This document shows positions 49,264 to 59,080 of a stretch of DNA of 64,000 bases, piece by piece. Below the pieces are notes generated by a model. It was not told where the DNA came from and did no database searches. It saw only the letters and a list, made by a program, of their open reading frames with translations. Positions within the stretch are counted from its first letter, which is position 1. The number at the start of each line of letters is the position of its first letter. Source of the DNA: RGIG5299 sp045588575 (GTDB lineage: Bacteria; Bacillota; Clostridia; Oscillospirales; RGIG5299); the NCBI GenBank assembly GCA_045588575.1, contig JAZNEJ010000008.1, positions 186,001 to 250,000 on the forward strand. Direction: 5' to 3'. A program made the position numbers and the translations under genes.

Positions 49264-50202
49264 TTAAAAAATGAAAGAAAGGGCATAGATGAGATAACCC
49301 AAAGCAAGCCCGAATCCGAACAAAAGAAGAGTGATTAAAAGGTTTTGTTTCAGGCTTTTATTCGACTTAAAAAGCACGAAAAGACCGATTCCCGCGCCGC
49401 TTGCAAGACCTGCCGAAACGGCGGCAAGAGAGAGCAGACCGTCGAAATAAAGCTCGGTTAGCAAAACCGAAACGGCGCAGCTCGGAATTAAACCCAAGGC
49501 CGCCGAAAAAAGCGGAGTGAGCGCCGAATTTTCAATTAAAATCGCTCTTAAAATTTCTTCTTTTATAATGAAAATTATAATCGAAATAATTAAATTAACG
49601 GCGAACAAAAACACCGTTATTTTAGCGGTATGTTTAACTGCGGGAAAGAAAATCTCGTTAATTTTTCCCTCGTTTTTGCCGCTGTGATGACATCCGCATT
49701 CGCCGTGATGATTACCGCAGTCGGCGTGCTCCGAGCAGTCCTCGGCAGAGTTGAAATGCTCACATTTTTCGGCGTGATTTTTTTGTTTTTTACGCATTAT
49801 AAAATCAACCGAAAAGCCAATCAAAAAGCCGTAAACGAGCTTAATTCCCAAAATCACCAAAATACCGGATAAGGCTTTAAGGGGCTCGTCGGCAATATGC
49901 GAAAGGAGCACGGGAACAGCCTCGTCGGAGGTGGTTAAAAATACTGCAAGAAGGGTGCCGAGCGTTATAAAACGGTGCGAAAAAAGCTCGGAGGCAATAC
50001 CCGAAAAACCGCACTGGGGAATACAGCCGAAAAGGCTTCCCCAAAAGGAAGAAAAACGGTTTTCGCCGCTTATTTTTTTCAAAAAAGCAAGCTGACGTCT
50101 GTGTTCAACGTATTCAATTAACAAATAAACCGCAAAAAGAGGCAAGATGAGTTTTAAAGTATCGAGCGTTACCTCGACGAGTAATTCCAAAAATTCAGGC
50201 AA
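49264..50202 (-). CDS. ArsP_2-type permease (putative Mn/arsenical transporter) with His/Cys loop
   Basis: 312 residues, TTG start with AAGGAG 9 bases ahead. About 9-10 helices in two halves, each with a Cys motif: 'FGCIPQCGFSG' and 'GLIPSCAVSV'. Central loop is rich in His/Cys ('HADCGNHHGECGCHHSG', about 155-175) and likely binds metal. The family is described as putative manganese transporters. Next to TVP38; 16 bases apart. Confidence 0.82.
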   Translation of the reverse strand: MPEFLELLVEVTLDTLKLILPLFAVYLLIEYVEHRRQLAFLKKISGENRFSSFWGSLFGCIPQCGFSGIASELFSHRFITLGTLLAVFLTTSDEAVPVLLSHIADEPLKALSGILVILGIKLVYGFLIGFSVDFIMRKKQKNHAEKCEHFNSAEDCSEHADCGNHHGECGCHHSGKNEGKINEIFFPAVKHTAKITVFLFAVNLIISIIIFIIKEEILRAILIENSALTPLFSAALGLIPSCAVSVLLTELYFDGLLSLAAVSAGLASGAGIGLFVLFKSNKSLKQNLLITLLLFGFGLALGYLIYALSFIF

Positions 50203-50260
50203 GAAAAAGGCTCCTTTTAATAAAAACTCGGTAAAAAATAAATAAATATACGAATAAGGG

Positions 50261-50289
50261 TTGACCTTATAAGAAAAAAGATGTAAAAT
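50261..50289 (+). promoter_or_regulatory. serC-serA promoter
   Basis: TTGACC, 17 bases, TAAAAT, 51 bases before the serC start. Confidence 0.7.
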
Positions 50290-50339
50290 AGTTGATAATC
50301 AGTAAATATATTATAACAACAAAATAGGGAGTTGTAAAG

Positions 50340-51425
50340 ATGAGAAAGGTATATAATTTTTCGGCAGGACCTTCTATGTTACCCGAGAAGGTATTAACCG
50401 CCGCAGCAGCAGAAATGACAGACTATAAAGGCACCGGCGAATCGGTTATGGAAATGAGCCACCGCTCAGCCGAATACGATGCCATAATCAAGGAATGCGA
50501 AGCACTTCTCAGAGAGGTTATGAACATTCCCGATAACTACAAGGTTTTATTCATTCAGGGCGGCGCATCGGCGCAGTTCTCAATGGTTCCGTTAAACCTT
50601 ATGAAGAACAAAAAGGCAAACTACATAGTTTCGGGACAGTTCTCCAACAAGGCATATAAAGAAGGCACTCTTTTCGGCGATTGCAAGGTAATTGCATCTT
50701 CAAAAGAGGCAAACTTCTCTTACGTTCCCGTTATAACCAAAGATATGGTTGACGAGGATGCCGACTATCTCCACGTTTGCTTTAATAACACCATCTACGG
50801 CACGAAATATCCCTACATTCCCGAAACGGGCAACGTTCCGCTCGTTGCGGATATGTCTTCCTGCATTCTTTCCGAGCCGGTAGACGTTTCCAAATTCGGC
50901 TTAATTTACGCAGGCGTTCAGAAAAATATGGGCCCCGCAGGCATGGCAGTTGCAATAATCCGCGAGGACCTTCTTGAAGTTAAAAACGATTTCGTAATTC
51001 CCACTATGTATAAGTATTCCACCTATGCGGAAAACGATTCGATGTATAACACTCCTCCCACATACTGCATTTATATCGTTAAATTGGTTCTCGAATGGAT
51101 TAAAAACGATATAGGCGGCCTTGAAAAAATGAAGGAATTAAACGAGAAAAAAGCGGCAATTCTTTACGATTATCTCGATAACTCCAAGCTTTTCAAAGCA
51201 CCCGCACAGAAGGAAAGCCGTTCTCTCATGAACGTAACCTTCGTAACCGGCAACGAGGATTTAGATAAAAAATTCTGCAAAGAAGCGGCAGCCGCAGGCT
51301 TCCTTAACATTAAAGGACATCGCTCGGTTGGCGGCATGAGAGCTTCTATCTATAACGCAATGCCCATTGAAGGCGTTGAAAAGCTCGTTGAGTTTATGAA
51401 AGCTTTCGAGCAGGCAAACGGCTGA
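50340..51425 (+). CDS. serC: Phosphoserine aminotransferase
   Basis: 361 residues. Second step of serine synthesis: 3-phosphohydroxypyruvate plus Glu to phosphoserine. 'NFSAGPSMLP' (5-14) is the family start, PLP Lys in 'YAGVQKNMGPAG' (about 197), and 'GHRSVGGMRASIYNA' near the C-terminus is diagnostic. 19 bases before serA; no serB is nearby. Confidence 0.96.
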   Translation: MRKVYNFSAGPSMLPEKVLTAAAAEMTDYKGTGESVMEMSHRSAEYDAIIKECEALLREVMNIPDNYKVLFIQGGASAQFSMVPLNLMKNKKANYIVSGQFSNKAYKEGTLFGDCKVIASSKEANFSYVPVITKDMVDEDADYLHVCFNNTIYGTKYPYIPETGNVPLVADMSSCILSEPVDVSKFGLIYAGVQKNMGPAGMAVAIIREDLLEVKNDFVIPTMYKYSTYAENDSMYNTPPTYCIYIVKLVLEWIKNDIGGLEKMKELNEKKAAILYDYLDNSKLFKAPAQKESRSLMNVTFVTGNEDLDKKFCKEAAAAGFLNIKGHRSVGGMRASIYNAMPIEGVEKLVEFMKAFEQANG

Positions 51426-51443
51426 TTTTTTGGAGGAAACAAG

Positions 51444-52622
51444 ATGTATAACATAAAAACAATGAATAAAATAGCAAAAATCGGTTTGGCAAACTTTAAC
51501 GCCGACTTTGCTGTTTCAGACGAATTTGACAATCCCGACGGCATTTTGGTTCGTTCGGCATCTCTTCACGAAATGCCCGTTAACGAAAATTTAATGGCAA
51601 TTGCAAGAGCGGGCGCAGGCACCAACAACATTCCCGTTGATGCAATGGCAGATAAGGGCGTTGTTGTTTTCAACACTCCCGGCGCAAACGCAAACGCAGT
51701 TAAAGAGCTCGTTATTTGCGGTATGCTTCTCGCATCGAGAGACGTTGTGGGCGGCATAAACTGGGCAAAGGCAAACGCCGACGACCCCGATATTGCAAAA
51801 TCGGTTGAGAAAAACAAAGCGCAGTTTGCGGGCTACGAATTAAAGGGCAAAACCCTCGGCGTAATCGGCCTCGGAGCAATCGGCGGCCCTCTCGCAAACG
51901 CCGCAATTCATCTCGGAATGACCGTTTACGGCTTCGACCCCTATCTTTCCGTTGAAGCTGCTTGGAACCTTTCGAGAGATATAATTCACGCAAAATCGAG
52001 AGAAGAAATCTATGAAAAATGCGATTTCATCTCAATTCACGTTCCGCTTATAGTAAGCGACGACGCTTCCAAAAACACCAAGGGTATGATTGGCGAGGCA
52101 GAAATCGCAATGATGAAGGACGGTGTTACCGTTCTTAACTTCGCAAGAGACGCTTTGGTTAACGACGTTGCTATGGAAGCGGCTTTGGAATCGGGCAAGG
52201 TAAGAAGATACGTAACCGATTTCCCCAATGCTGCATCAGTTAAAATGAAGAATGCAATTGCAATTCCTCACCTTGGCGCATCCACCGAGGAAAGTGAAGA
52301 TAACTGTGCTATTATGGCTGTTAAAGAGCTTTCCGATTACATTCTCACCGGCAACATCAAAAACTCGGTTAACTATCCCGACGTTGAAATGTCCAGAACC
52401 GGCGTTGCAAGAATTTGCGTGCTTCACAAAAACATTGCAAATATGATAGCAAAATTCACCGGCGTTATGGGCGAAAACGGCATAAACATTGAAAATATGA
52501 CTAACCGCAGCAAGAAAGAAAACGCTTATACCGTTATGGACGCTTCCACCGACGTAAGCGATAAGATTGTTGAACAATTAAAAGCAATCGACGGCGTTAT
52601 AAGAGTAAGAGTAATCAAATAA
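51444..52622 (+). CDS. serA: D-3-phosphoglycerate dehydrogenase
   Basis: 392 residues. First step of serine synthesis. NAD site 'GVIGLGAIGGPLANAA' (about 137-152), catalytic Arg in 'NFARDALV', catalytic His in 'PHLGASTEESEDN' (about 273). C-terminal ACT domain (about 320-392, 'GVMGENGINIENMTNRSK') points to feedback by serine. GGAGG site. Confidence 0.95.
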   Translation: MYNIKTMNKIAKIGLANFNADFAVSDEFDNPDGILVRSASLHEMPVNENLMAIARAGAGTNNIPVDAMADKGVVVFNTPGANANAVKELVICGMLLASRDVVGGINWAKANADDPDIAKSVEKNKAQFAGYELKGKTLGVIGLGAIGGPLANAAIHLGMTVYGFDPYLSVEAAWNLSRDIIHAKSREEIYEKCDFISIHVPLIVSDDASKNTKGMIGEAEIAMMKDGVTVLNFARDALVNDVAMEAALESGKVRRYVTDFPNAASVKMKNAIAIPHLGASTEESEDNCAIMAVKELSDYILTGNIKNSVNYPDVEMSRTGVARICVLHKNIANMIAKFTGVMGENGINIENMTNRSKKENAYTVMDASTDVSDKIVEQLKAIDGVIRVRVIK

Positions 52623-52631
52623 ATTTGATTT

Positions 52632-52660
52632 AAAAAAGGCCTTTAAGAAATTAAAGGTCT
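52632..52660 (+). terminator. Terminator after serA
   Basis: AAAGGCCTTTAA / TTAAAGGTCTTT stem, GAAA loop, T run. Confidence 0.8.
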
Positions 52661-52691
52661 TTTTCTTTTTTGTAAAATAATATATATTTAC

Positions 52692-52720
52692 TTGCAAAAA
52701 TAAATAAAAGAGATTATAAT
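52692..52720 (+). promoter_or_regulatory. Promoter of the 52757-PBP transcript
   Basis: TTGCAA, 17 bases, TATAAT. Confidence 0.65.
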
Positions 52721-52756
52721 ATAATAAATATTTGTTTTTTGTCATTGGAGGACACC

Positions 52757-53710
52757 GTGAAAGAACCTTTTGCATTTGCAAGAAATTTGAAAATTTTTAT
52801 AATAGTGCTTTGTTGCTTGCCTCTCGTTGGAATTGCAATGCACATTTTTCTTCCCGAGCCGCTTAACGGAGTGAGATTAACTCTCGTTCCCAATCAGCTT
52901 GAGGCAAAGGGCGATTACGAATATCTTTTAAATTCCGCCAAAGAGGGAAGCTCGGACGATAGCGAAAAAATAAAAGAAGCAATGAACGAGCTTTTGGGAA
53001 GCGACGTTAAGTTAACCCTTTCAATTGCTCCGAATATGGTTTTTTCGGGCAATAAGGTTTATCTTGCAAACCCCTTTAATGCAGGAGAGGGAACAAAAAG
53101 GCTCGGCGTTGAGCTTTACGTTTTTGAATTCGGCTACGCTCATTACGACGTTGATACCGCGGGAAGCGTGTTAAACGCTTTGCCCGAAACGGAAAAACTT
53201 CCGGAGTTACCCGAAAACACACATTTCGGCGCAATGAATTTCACGTTAAAGCTTTGCGAAAGAGTGGTTTTCGGTTACGATTACGAAAATTACGTTATTG
53301 AAGAATATTCGGGCGAGGAAAAGCCCATTTTAATTAAAAGGCTTGAAATAAACTTTTCGGAGGATAGCGAAACCAAGCGTCTTGTAAACACCGTTTTTTC
53401 GGAGCTTTCGCTTAAAACCAACGGCAAAGATTTCTTTAAGCCCGAAGATATGTTCATAGTTTCAAGAGGAAGTCCCAGCGGCTTTGCCGAAAAGGGCGAA
53501 AATGCTTTGGCAACTCTTTTAACGAAATACGCTTATGCGGGGCTCGGCGTTGAAAAGGGAGCCTTCTTTAAGCTCAACACCGATGAAAAGCTTAACGATT
53601 TTAACGAAATGTCGGTAACGCTTTACAACATAGAAGAAGACAGAGATGAGGAAATTCCTTATCCCGCGTTTAACGTTGAAATGAGAGTTTATTTCAACGT
53701 TGAAAAATAA
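52757..53710 (+). CDS. Membrane-anchored protein of unknown function, PBP partner
   Basis: 317 residues from GTG 52757, with GGAGG 6 bases ahead. One membrane segment ('IFIIVLCCLPLVGIAMHIF', about 12-30). The extracytoplasmic rest is beta-rich, with 'VELYVFEFGYAHYDVDTAG' and 'NEMSVTLYNIEEDRDEEIPY'. No known domain recognised. It is 16 bases before the penicillin-binding protein, so it may aid that enzyme; that is inference. Confidence 0.7.
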   Translation: MKEPFAFARNLKIFIIVLCCLPLVGIAMHIFLPEPLNGVRLTLVPNQLEAKGDYEYLLNSAKEGSSDDSEKIKEAMNELLGSDVKLTLSIAPNMVFSGNKVYLANPFNAGEGTKRLGVELYVFEFGYAHYDVDTAGSVLNALPETEKLPELPENTHFGAMNFTLKLCERVVFGYDYENYVIEEYSGEEKPILIKRLEINFSEDSETKRLVNTVFSELSLKTNGKDFFKPEDMFIVSRGSPSGFAEKGENALATLLTKYAYAGLGVEKGAFFKLNTDEKLNDFNEMSVTLYNIEEDRDEEIPYPAFNVEMRVYFNVEK

Positions 53711-53726
53711 TTAAGGGGAGAAAGAA

Positions 53727-56690
53727 ATGGCGAATAAAAAATTTCCTAATATAAAATTCCCGAAGATTTTCAAAATTCTCAAAAAAGACAAAATTAAAAA
53801 AGCCGAGGTAGATAAAGAGGGCAAGCCCGTGGCTAAAGGCGAAAAAGGCAAAAAGGTGCGCAGAATAATTCTCCACACCCTAATCGCGCTTATGCTTTTC
53901 GGAATTGCAATGGGCGTTGCCGGCGGCGTTTGCTTTACCTATATTTTGAATAACTATGAAAATATTGAAATGGCAGATGCGTTCAGAACTCTTAATATGA
54001 ACGAAACTTCATATATCTACGCCTACGACGAGGAAATGGGAATTTACGTTGAGGTGGAATCGCTCTTCTTAAACGAAGACAGAAAATGGATTGGTTACGA
54101 CGATATTCCCAAATATTTCATAGATGCCACCGTTGCAATAGAGGACGAAAATTTCTACGAGCACAAGGGCGTTGACTGGCGCAGATTTATTTTGGCAACG
54201 GCAAACCAGTTTTTAAAATTAAGAAGCTCGTTTGGCGCATCCACAATAACCATGCAGCTCGTTAAAAACATCACGGGTGCCGACGACAGAACGTGGCAGA
54301 GAAAGGCGCAAGAGGTTTTTAACGCCACCTATATCGAAACGCTTTATTCAAAAGAAGATATTTTGGAGCTTTACCTTAACTATATAAACTACGGCGGTCA
54401 GCGTCAGGGCATTTCGTCTGCCGCGCGCTTCTATTTCGGTAAAGACCCCTCCTCTTTAAAGCTTATTGAGGTTGCAAGCATAGTGGGCATAACCAATAAC
54501 CCCTCGATGTACGACCCATATTATTCCTCTAACCGAGAGGCAAACCTTAGAAGAGCGAGACTTATAGTTCAAAAAATGTTTGAACTCGGTATGCTTGGCG
54601 AGGAAGAATATAACGAGGCAATGGCGGTTAAAGAGCTTGAATTTGCCTTCTCAAATACCTCAACCGAGGACGCAGACGATAAAAACGTTCAGTCATATTA
54701 CGTTGATACCGTTATACAAAAGGTTTTGGCAGATTTAAAATCAACCTATAACGTAAGCCACGAAATAGCAACGAAAATGCTTTATCAGGGCGGCTATAAA
54801 ATTTATATTCCCATGGACATAACCGTTCAAAACGTTATGGACAGCTACTATGAAAACCGCGATAATTTCCCCAATGCAACGGTTAAAGACCCCGAAACCG
54901 GCAAGGTTGAGCAAATTCAAAGCGCAATGGTAATAATGGATTTCACAACCGGCGACGTTGTGGGAATGACGGGCGGCATAGGCAAAAAAGAGCATAACCT
55001 CGGCTTTAACAGAGCAACCTCGGCATTCCGTCAGGTCGGCTCGGTTATTAAGCCCATTGCCGTTTACGGCCCCGCAGTTGAATTTAACGTTATGGACGGT
55101 AACGGCGCTCTTTCCGATATGCCCAATGAAAAAGACGGAAAATGGCCCGTAAACTACGAGGATTATTACAGAGGTCTTATGCCTTTGAGAAGAGCGCTTG
55201 CAATGTCGCTTAACGGCCCCACCGTTGAGCTTGCAACACTCATAGGTCCCGAAAGAAGCTATAACTTCTTGGAGCAGGCCTGCAACTTTAAAACCTTAAC
55301 GCCAAACGGCCCCGGCAGCGATAAAACTCTTTCGCTTTCGCTCGGCGGCGTAACCAAGGGACTTACGGTAACCGATATTTGCGCATCCTACCAGATGTTT
55401 GCAAACGACGGTATTTACAGCGAGCCGAGATATTACACCAAGGTTTTGGATAACCTCGGAAACGTGGTTTTGGAAAAACCGGTAAAATCGAAGGTTGCAA
55501 TTTCAACTCAAACCGCTTTCATAATGAGAGACCTTTTATACGAGCTCGTTTATAACGGTTACAGCTCGGCATCACGCTTCTCAACCTCGGCAGGCGAAAA
55601 AATAACCTGCTACGGCAAAACGGGAACCTCCGCGCGAGACCACGACCTTTGGTTCTGCGGCTTTACGAGCGAATACGTTGGCTGCGTTTGGATGGGATTC
55701 GACAGTAACGCGGTTATAAAAACCAGCCAGTCGGTTGCATCCGCAACGCTTTGGTCTAAGATTTTCCGCTCAATTTACAATGAAAAAGACCTTCACGACG
55801 GAAGCTTTAACACCCCCACAGGCGTTGAGCAGGTTGAATATTGCAAATACAGCGGCAAAATTGCCACCGACGCCTGCAAATTAGACCCCAGAAATTCAGC
55901 CGATAATCCCGTTGTTATGACGAACTGGGTTAAGAGCGAAAACGTTCCCACCGAGCAGTGCGACGTGCATATTCCCGTTTATATCTGTGAGGATTCGGGC
56001 AAAATTGCGCACGATAACTGCCCTAACGGCAAGGTTTACGCAGTTTCGCTTCTTAACGTATTCAGAGATTTCATAAGAACCGACTTATATATTGAAGATT
56101 CGCAGTACACAATGCCGAAATCGGCGTTAACTCCCGAAACGGTGCTTTACGTTGATAACCGCTTGCCCGCTTACTTCAATATTTATCAAAACAATCTTGA
56201 GCTTCTTCCTTATCTCCACAAAACCGAGGCGCAGATTTTTGCAGAGTTTGGCGTTGAGGTTCCTGCGGGAGCAACGAGAGAAGAGGTTAACAAGCTGTTT
56301 GAGGAAACGGGCGTAATAATTCATCACCCCGGACTCGTAATGAAAAAATTTGCCGACGAAGACGTTATGAACGCCGTTTGTCAGGCGCACACTCCGCTTG
56401 AAGAACCGCACTTCCACCCCTATAACTTCGCAGGCGGCCCCCTCATTACAACTCCCACTCACGAGCCTGAGCCCGAGCCCGAAGAGCCTGAAAATCCCGA
56501 CCTTCCCGATAATCCCGAAAACTCGGACGTTCCAGATAACCCCGAAAGCTCGGACGTTCCCGATAACCCCGAAAGCTCCGAGGTAAATTCAGATAACCCC
56601 GAAAGCTCGGAGGTAAATTCAGAGGAAACCTCAAGCACCGCACCTGCAAACGAATCGGAAAATGAATCGGAAAACGTTGCATCAAATTAA
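53727..56690 (+). CDS. Class A penicillin-binding protein (transglycosylase/transpeptidase)
   Basis: 987 residues. Cytoplasmic basic start, membrane span about 50-75, GT51 domain ('VAIEDENFYEHKGVDWRRF' with the catalytic Glu; 'GASTITMQLVKNIT'), then transpeptidase: 'SVIKP' (SxxK, about 434), 'SLNGP' (SxN) and 'YGKTGTSARDHD' (KTG, about 630). The C-terminal 60 residues are Pro/Glu/Ser-rich with 'NPESSDVPD' repeats, similar in composition to the lipoprotein tail at 3251. Polymerises glycan and cross-links peptides. Confidence 0.94.
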   Translation: MANKKFPNIKFPKIFKILKKDKIKKAEVDKEGKPVAKGEKGKKVRRIILHTLIALMLFGIAMGVAGGVCFTYILNNYENIEMADAFRTLNMNETSYIYAYDEEMGIYVEVESLFLNEDRKWIGYDDIPKYFIDATVAIEDENFYEHKGVDWRRFILATANQFLKLRSSFGASTITMQLVKNITGADDRTWQRKAQEVFNATYIETLYSKEDILELYLNYINYGGQRQGISSAARFYFGKDPSSLKLIEVASIVGITNNPSMYDPYYSSNREANLRRARLIVQKMFELGMLGEEEYNEAMAVKELEFAFSNTSTEDADDKNVQSYYVDTVIQKVLADLKSTYNVSHEIATKMLYQGGYKIYIPMDITVQNVMDSYYENRDNFPNATVKDPETGKVEQIQSAMVIMDFTTGDVVGMTGGIGKKEHNLGFNRATSAFRQVGSVIKPIAVYGPAVEFNVMDGNGALSDMPNEKDGKWPVNYEDYYRGLMPLRRALAMSLNGPTVELATLIGPERSYNFLEQACNFKTLTPNGPGSDKTLSLSLGGVTKGLTVTDICASYQMFANDGIYSEPRYYTKVLDNLGNVVLEKPVKSKVAISTQTAFIMRDLLYELVYNGYSSASRFSTSAGEKITCYGKTGTSARDHDLWFCGFTSEYVGCVWMGFDSNAVIKTSQSVASATLWSKIFRSIYNEKDLHDGSFNTPTGVEQVEYCKYSGKIATDACKLDPRNSADNPVVMTNWVKSENVPTEQCDVHIPVYICEDSGKIAHDNCPNGKVYAVSLLNVFRDFIRTDLYIEDSQYTMPKSALTPETVLYVDNRLPAYFNIYQNNLELLPYLHKTEAQIFAEFGVEVPAGATREEVNKLFEETGVIIHHPGLVMKKFADEDVMNAVCQAHTPLEEPHFHPYNFAGGPLITTPTHEPEPEPEEPENPDLPDNPENSDVPDNPESSDVPDNPESSEVNSDNPESSEVNSEETSSTAPANESENESENVASN

Positions 56691-56708
56691 AAAATCGCAA
56701 AAAACGCA

Positions 56709-56736
56709 TTGACTTTGCCGTTTTAAGTGATATAAT
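56709..56736 (+). promoter_or_regulatory. Promoter of the 61-residue gene
   Basis: TTGACT, 16 bases, TATAAT with TGA before the -10. Confidence 0.65.
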
Positions 56737-56794
56737 TTAATTAGAATAAAAACAAATTAAATGAGTAAAATATATAAAAAGGAGTGTCATTTTA

Positions 56795-56980
56795 ATGGAT
56801 AAAAAATTGTTTTTGGTTGCCGCAGTATCAGCAGCGGTAGGAGCGGCAGCAGCCGTAGGTGTTATGGCACTTATAGCAAAAAAGAGTGCCGGAAAATATA
56901 ATCTTTGCATGGAAAATAACTGCGAAGAGCCCTGCGAATGCGATTGTGAATGCGATTGCACTTGCGAAGACGATGAATAA
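56795..56980 (+). CDS. Small single-span protein with Cys/acidic tail
   Basis: 61 residues: one membrane helix with Ala/Gly/Val ('VAAVSAAVGAAAAVGVMALIA'-like, about 8-28), basic stop, then a tail with six Cys among Glu/Asp ('CECDCECDCTCEDDE'). Looks like a metal- or thiol-binding anchor. AAGGAG site, own promoter. No family known to me. Confidence 0.7.
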   Translation: MDKKLFLVAAVSAAVGAAAAVGVMALIAKKSAGKYNLCMENNCEEPCECDCECDCTCEDDE

Positions 56981-57044
56981 TTAAACCGAAAAACGAAATT
57001 ATCTCCTGCGGTAAAAGCAGGAGATAATTTTTGGAGAAAAGAAA

Positions 57045-57833
57045 ATGATAACAGACGTTCACTGCCATATATTTCCCGAAAAAATCGCTCAAAAGGCAAG
57101 CGACTCAATAGGCGGCTTTTACGGCGTTAAAATGGCTTATAACGGAACCGAAAACGAGCTTATTCCCAATTTAAAGGTTGCGGGAATAACCAGAGCGCTC
57201 GTTCATTCGGTTGCATCAACCGCAAAACAGGTTGAAACCATAAACAAATATATTGCCGAAAGCGTAAAGGTAAACAGCGAGCTTTTCACGGGATTTTTAA
57301 CGCTGCATCCCGACTATGAAAAAATAGGCGAGGAAACCGAAAGAAGCGTTAAAATGGGGCTTAAAGGAATTAAAATTCATCCCGATATGCAAAAATTCGC
57401 AATCGACGATAAACAAGCCTACCCCATCTACGAGGCGGCGGTAGCCTTTAATATTCCGATTCAGGTACATACGGGCGACAAACGCTATAACTATTCAAAT
57501 CCCGCAAGAATGGCAAAGGTAATGAAGGATTTTCCCAAGCTCAAGGTAATAGGCGCTCATTTCGGCGGCTATTCCGAGTGGGAAAGCGCAATGGAGGTTT
57601 ATAAGGGGCTCGATATTTTGGTAGATACGTCCAGCACCTTCTGGGCCGTTTCGCCCGAAAAAATAGTTGAACTCATTCGCTTTTTCGGCGTTGAAAGAGT
57701 AATGTTTGGCACCGATTATCCTATGTGGGATGCCAAAACCGAGGTAGAAAAGCTAATAGCTCTTCCGTTAACCGACGGAGAAAAAGAAAAAATTCTTTGG
57801 CAAAACGCCAAGGAGCAGCTTAATATCTTTTAA
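57045..57833 (+). CDS. Amidohydrolase family protein
   Basis: 262 residues, TIM-barrel hydrolase. 'DVHCHIFPE' (HxH, 4-12), 'GIKIHPDMQ' (about 112), 'IQVHTGDKR' (His, about 142), 'VIGAHFGG' (His, about 170), and 'FGTDYPMWD' (Asp, about 220) are the usual metal set. ACMSD/amidohydrolase-2-like. Substrate unknown. Own ribosome site TTGGAG. Confidence 0.87.
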   Translation: MITDVHCHIFPEKIAQKASDSIGGFYGVKMAYNGTENELIPNLKVAGITRALVHSVASTAKQVETINKYIAESVKVNSELFTGFLTLHPDYEKIGEETERSVKMGLKGIKIHPDMQKFAIDDKQAYPIYEAAVAFNIPIQVHTGDKRYNYSNPARMAKVMKDFPKLKVIGAHFGGYSEWESAMEVYKGLDILVDTSSTFWAVSPEKIVELIRFFGVERVMFGTDYPMWDAKTEVEKLIALPLTDGEKEKILWQNAKEQLNIF

Positions 57834-57881
57834 AAAATCACCTCTCGAAGTCATTCGGGAGGTGTTCTTATTAAAAAACTC

Positions 57882-57910
57882 TTGCGTTTGGTATGAAAAT
57901 AAGGTAAAAT
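57882..57910 (+). promoter_or_regulatory. prfB promoter
   Basis: TTGCGT, 17 bases, TAAAAT. A hairpin CACCTCTCGAA/TTCGGGAGGTG (57839-57864) lies before it. Confidence 0.6.
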
Positions 57911-57957
57911 ATAGAATAATATATATTTAGATAAATATTCTGTTTAGGAGAAAAACA

Positions 57958-59079
57958 ATGGTAGAATTCGACGAATACAAAGTTAAGCTTGTAAACGCCA
58001 AGGAGGAGCTTACCATGCTCGGCGTTTCAATAGGCATTGAAAAGCTCAAAAGCGAGGTTGCCCGTTTGGAAAAGGAAACCGCCGACGAAAGCTTTTGGCA
58101 GAATATGGAGAACGGTCAAAAAACCTTAAAGCTTCTCAAAAATATGAAGGATAAGGTTGCGGAATACGAGCGCCTTTGCAAAATGTACGACGATGCTTTC
58201 GCACTCGTTGAGCTTTGCATTGAGTTTGACGATGAAAGCGAGCTTCCCGCTCTTAAAGAGGCGGTTGAAGCTTATGAAGCGGAGTTTGAAAAGCAAAAGC
58301 TTTCCACTCTTCTTTCGGGAGAATACGATGCAAATAACGTAATTTTAACCTTCCACGCAGGCGCAGGCGGCACCGAAGCGCAGGACTGGGCGGAAATGCT
58401 TTACAGAATGTATACGAGATATGCCGAAAGAACCGGCTTTACCTACAAAATTCTCGATTATAACGATGGCGACGAGGCAGGCATTAAAAGCGCCAGCATT
58501 TTAATCGAGGGAATTAACGCCTACGGCTTTTTGAAGAGCGAGGCGGGCATTCACCGCTTGGTTAGAGTTTCGCCGTTTGACGCATCGGGAAGAAGACATA
58601 CTTCCTTTGCATCGGTTGACGTTATGCCCGAAATCGACGATTCGGTTGAAATAGACATTAAGCCCGACGATATTAAGGTAGATACCTACCGTTCAAGCGG
58701 CGCAGGCGGCCAAAAGGTTAACAAAACCGACTCGGCAGTTAGAATTACACATATTCCCACCGGCATAGTTTGCGCCTGTCAGGTTGAGCGAAGCCAGCAC
58801 CAAAACCGTGAGGTTGCAATGAGAATGCTCCGCTCCAAGCTCATTGAAATTAAAGAAAGAGAACATCTTGAAAAAATAAGCGATATAAGAGGCGCGCATA
58901 AAGATATTGCGTGGGGCAGCCAAATTCGTTCCTACGTCTTTATGCCCTACACCCTCGTTAAAGACCACAGAACCGATTTTGAAATGGGTAATATCGGAGC
59001 CGTTATGGACGGCGAGCTCGAAGGATTTATAAACGCTTATTTGCGTTTGGAAAACCACAAGAAAATAGGCAGGGAGTAA
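57958..59079 (+). CDS. prfB: Peptide chain release factor 2
   Basis: 373 residues. 'GAGGQKVNKTDSAVRITH' has the catalytic GGQ; 'RVSPFDASGRRHTSFASV' carries the SPF anticodon-like motif for UGA/UAA. The usual in-frame UGA and +1 frameshift near codon 25 are absent: the frame is open from ATG. RF2 thus lacks autogenous frameshift control here. AGGAGAAA site. Confidence 0.96.
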   Translation: MVEFDEYKVKLVNAKEELTMLGVSIGIEKLKSEVARLEKETADESFWQNMENGQKTLKLLKNMKDKVAEYERLCKMYDDAFALVELCIEFDDESELPALKEAVEAYEAEFEKQKLSTLLSGEYDANNVILTFHAGAGGTEAQDWAEMLYRMYTRYAERTGFTYKILDYNDGDEAGIKSASILIEGINAYGFLKSEAGIHRLVRVSPFDASGRRHTSFASVDVMPEIDDSVEIDIKPDDIKVDTYRSSGAGGQKVNKTDSAVRITHIPTGIVCACQVERSQHQNREVAMRMLRSKLIEIKEREHLEKISDIRGAHKDIAWGSQIRSYVFMPYTLVKDHRTDFEMGNIGAVMDGELEGFINAYLRLENHKKIGRE

Positions 59080-59080
59080 G

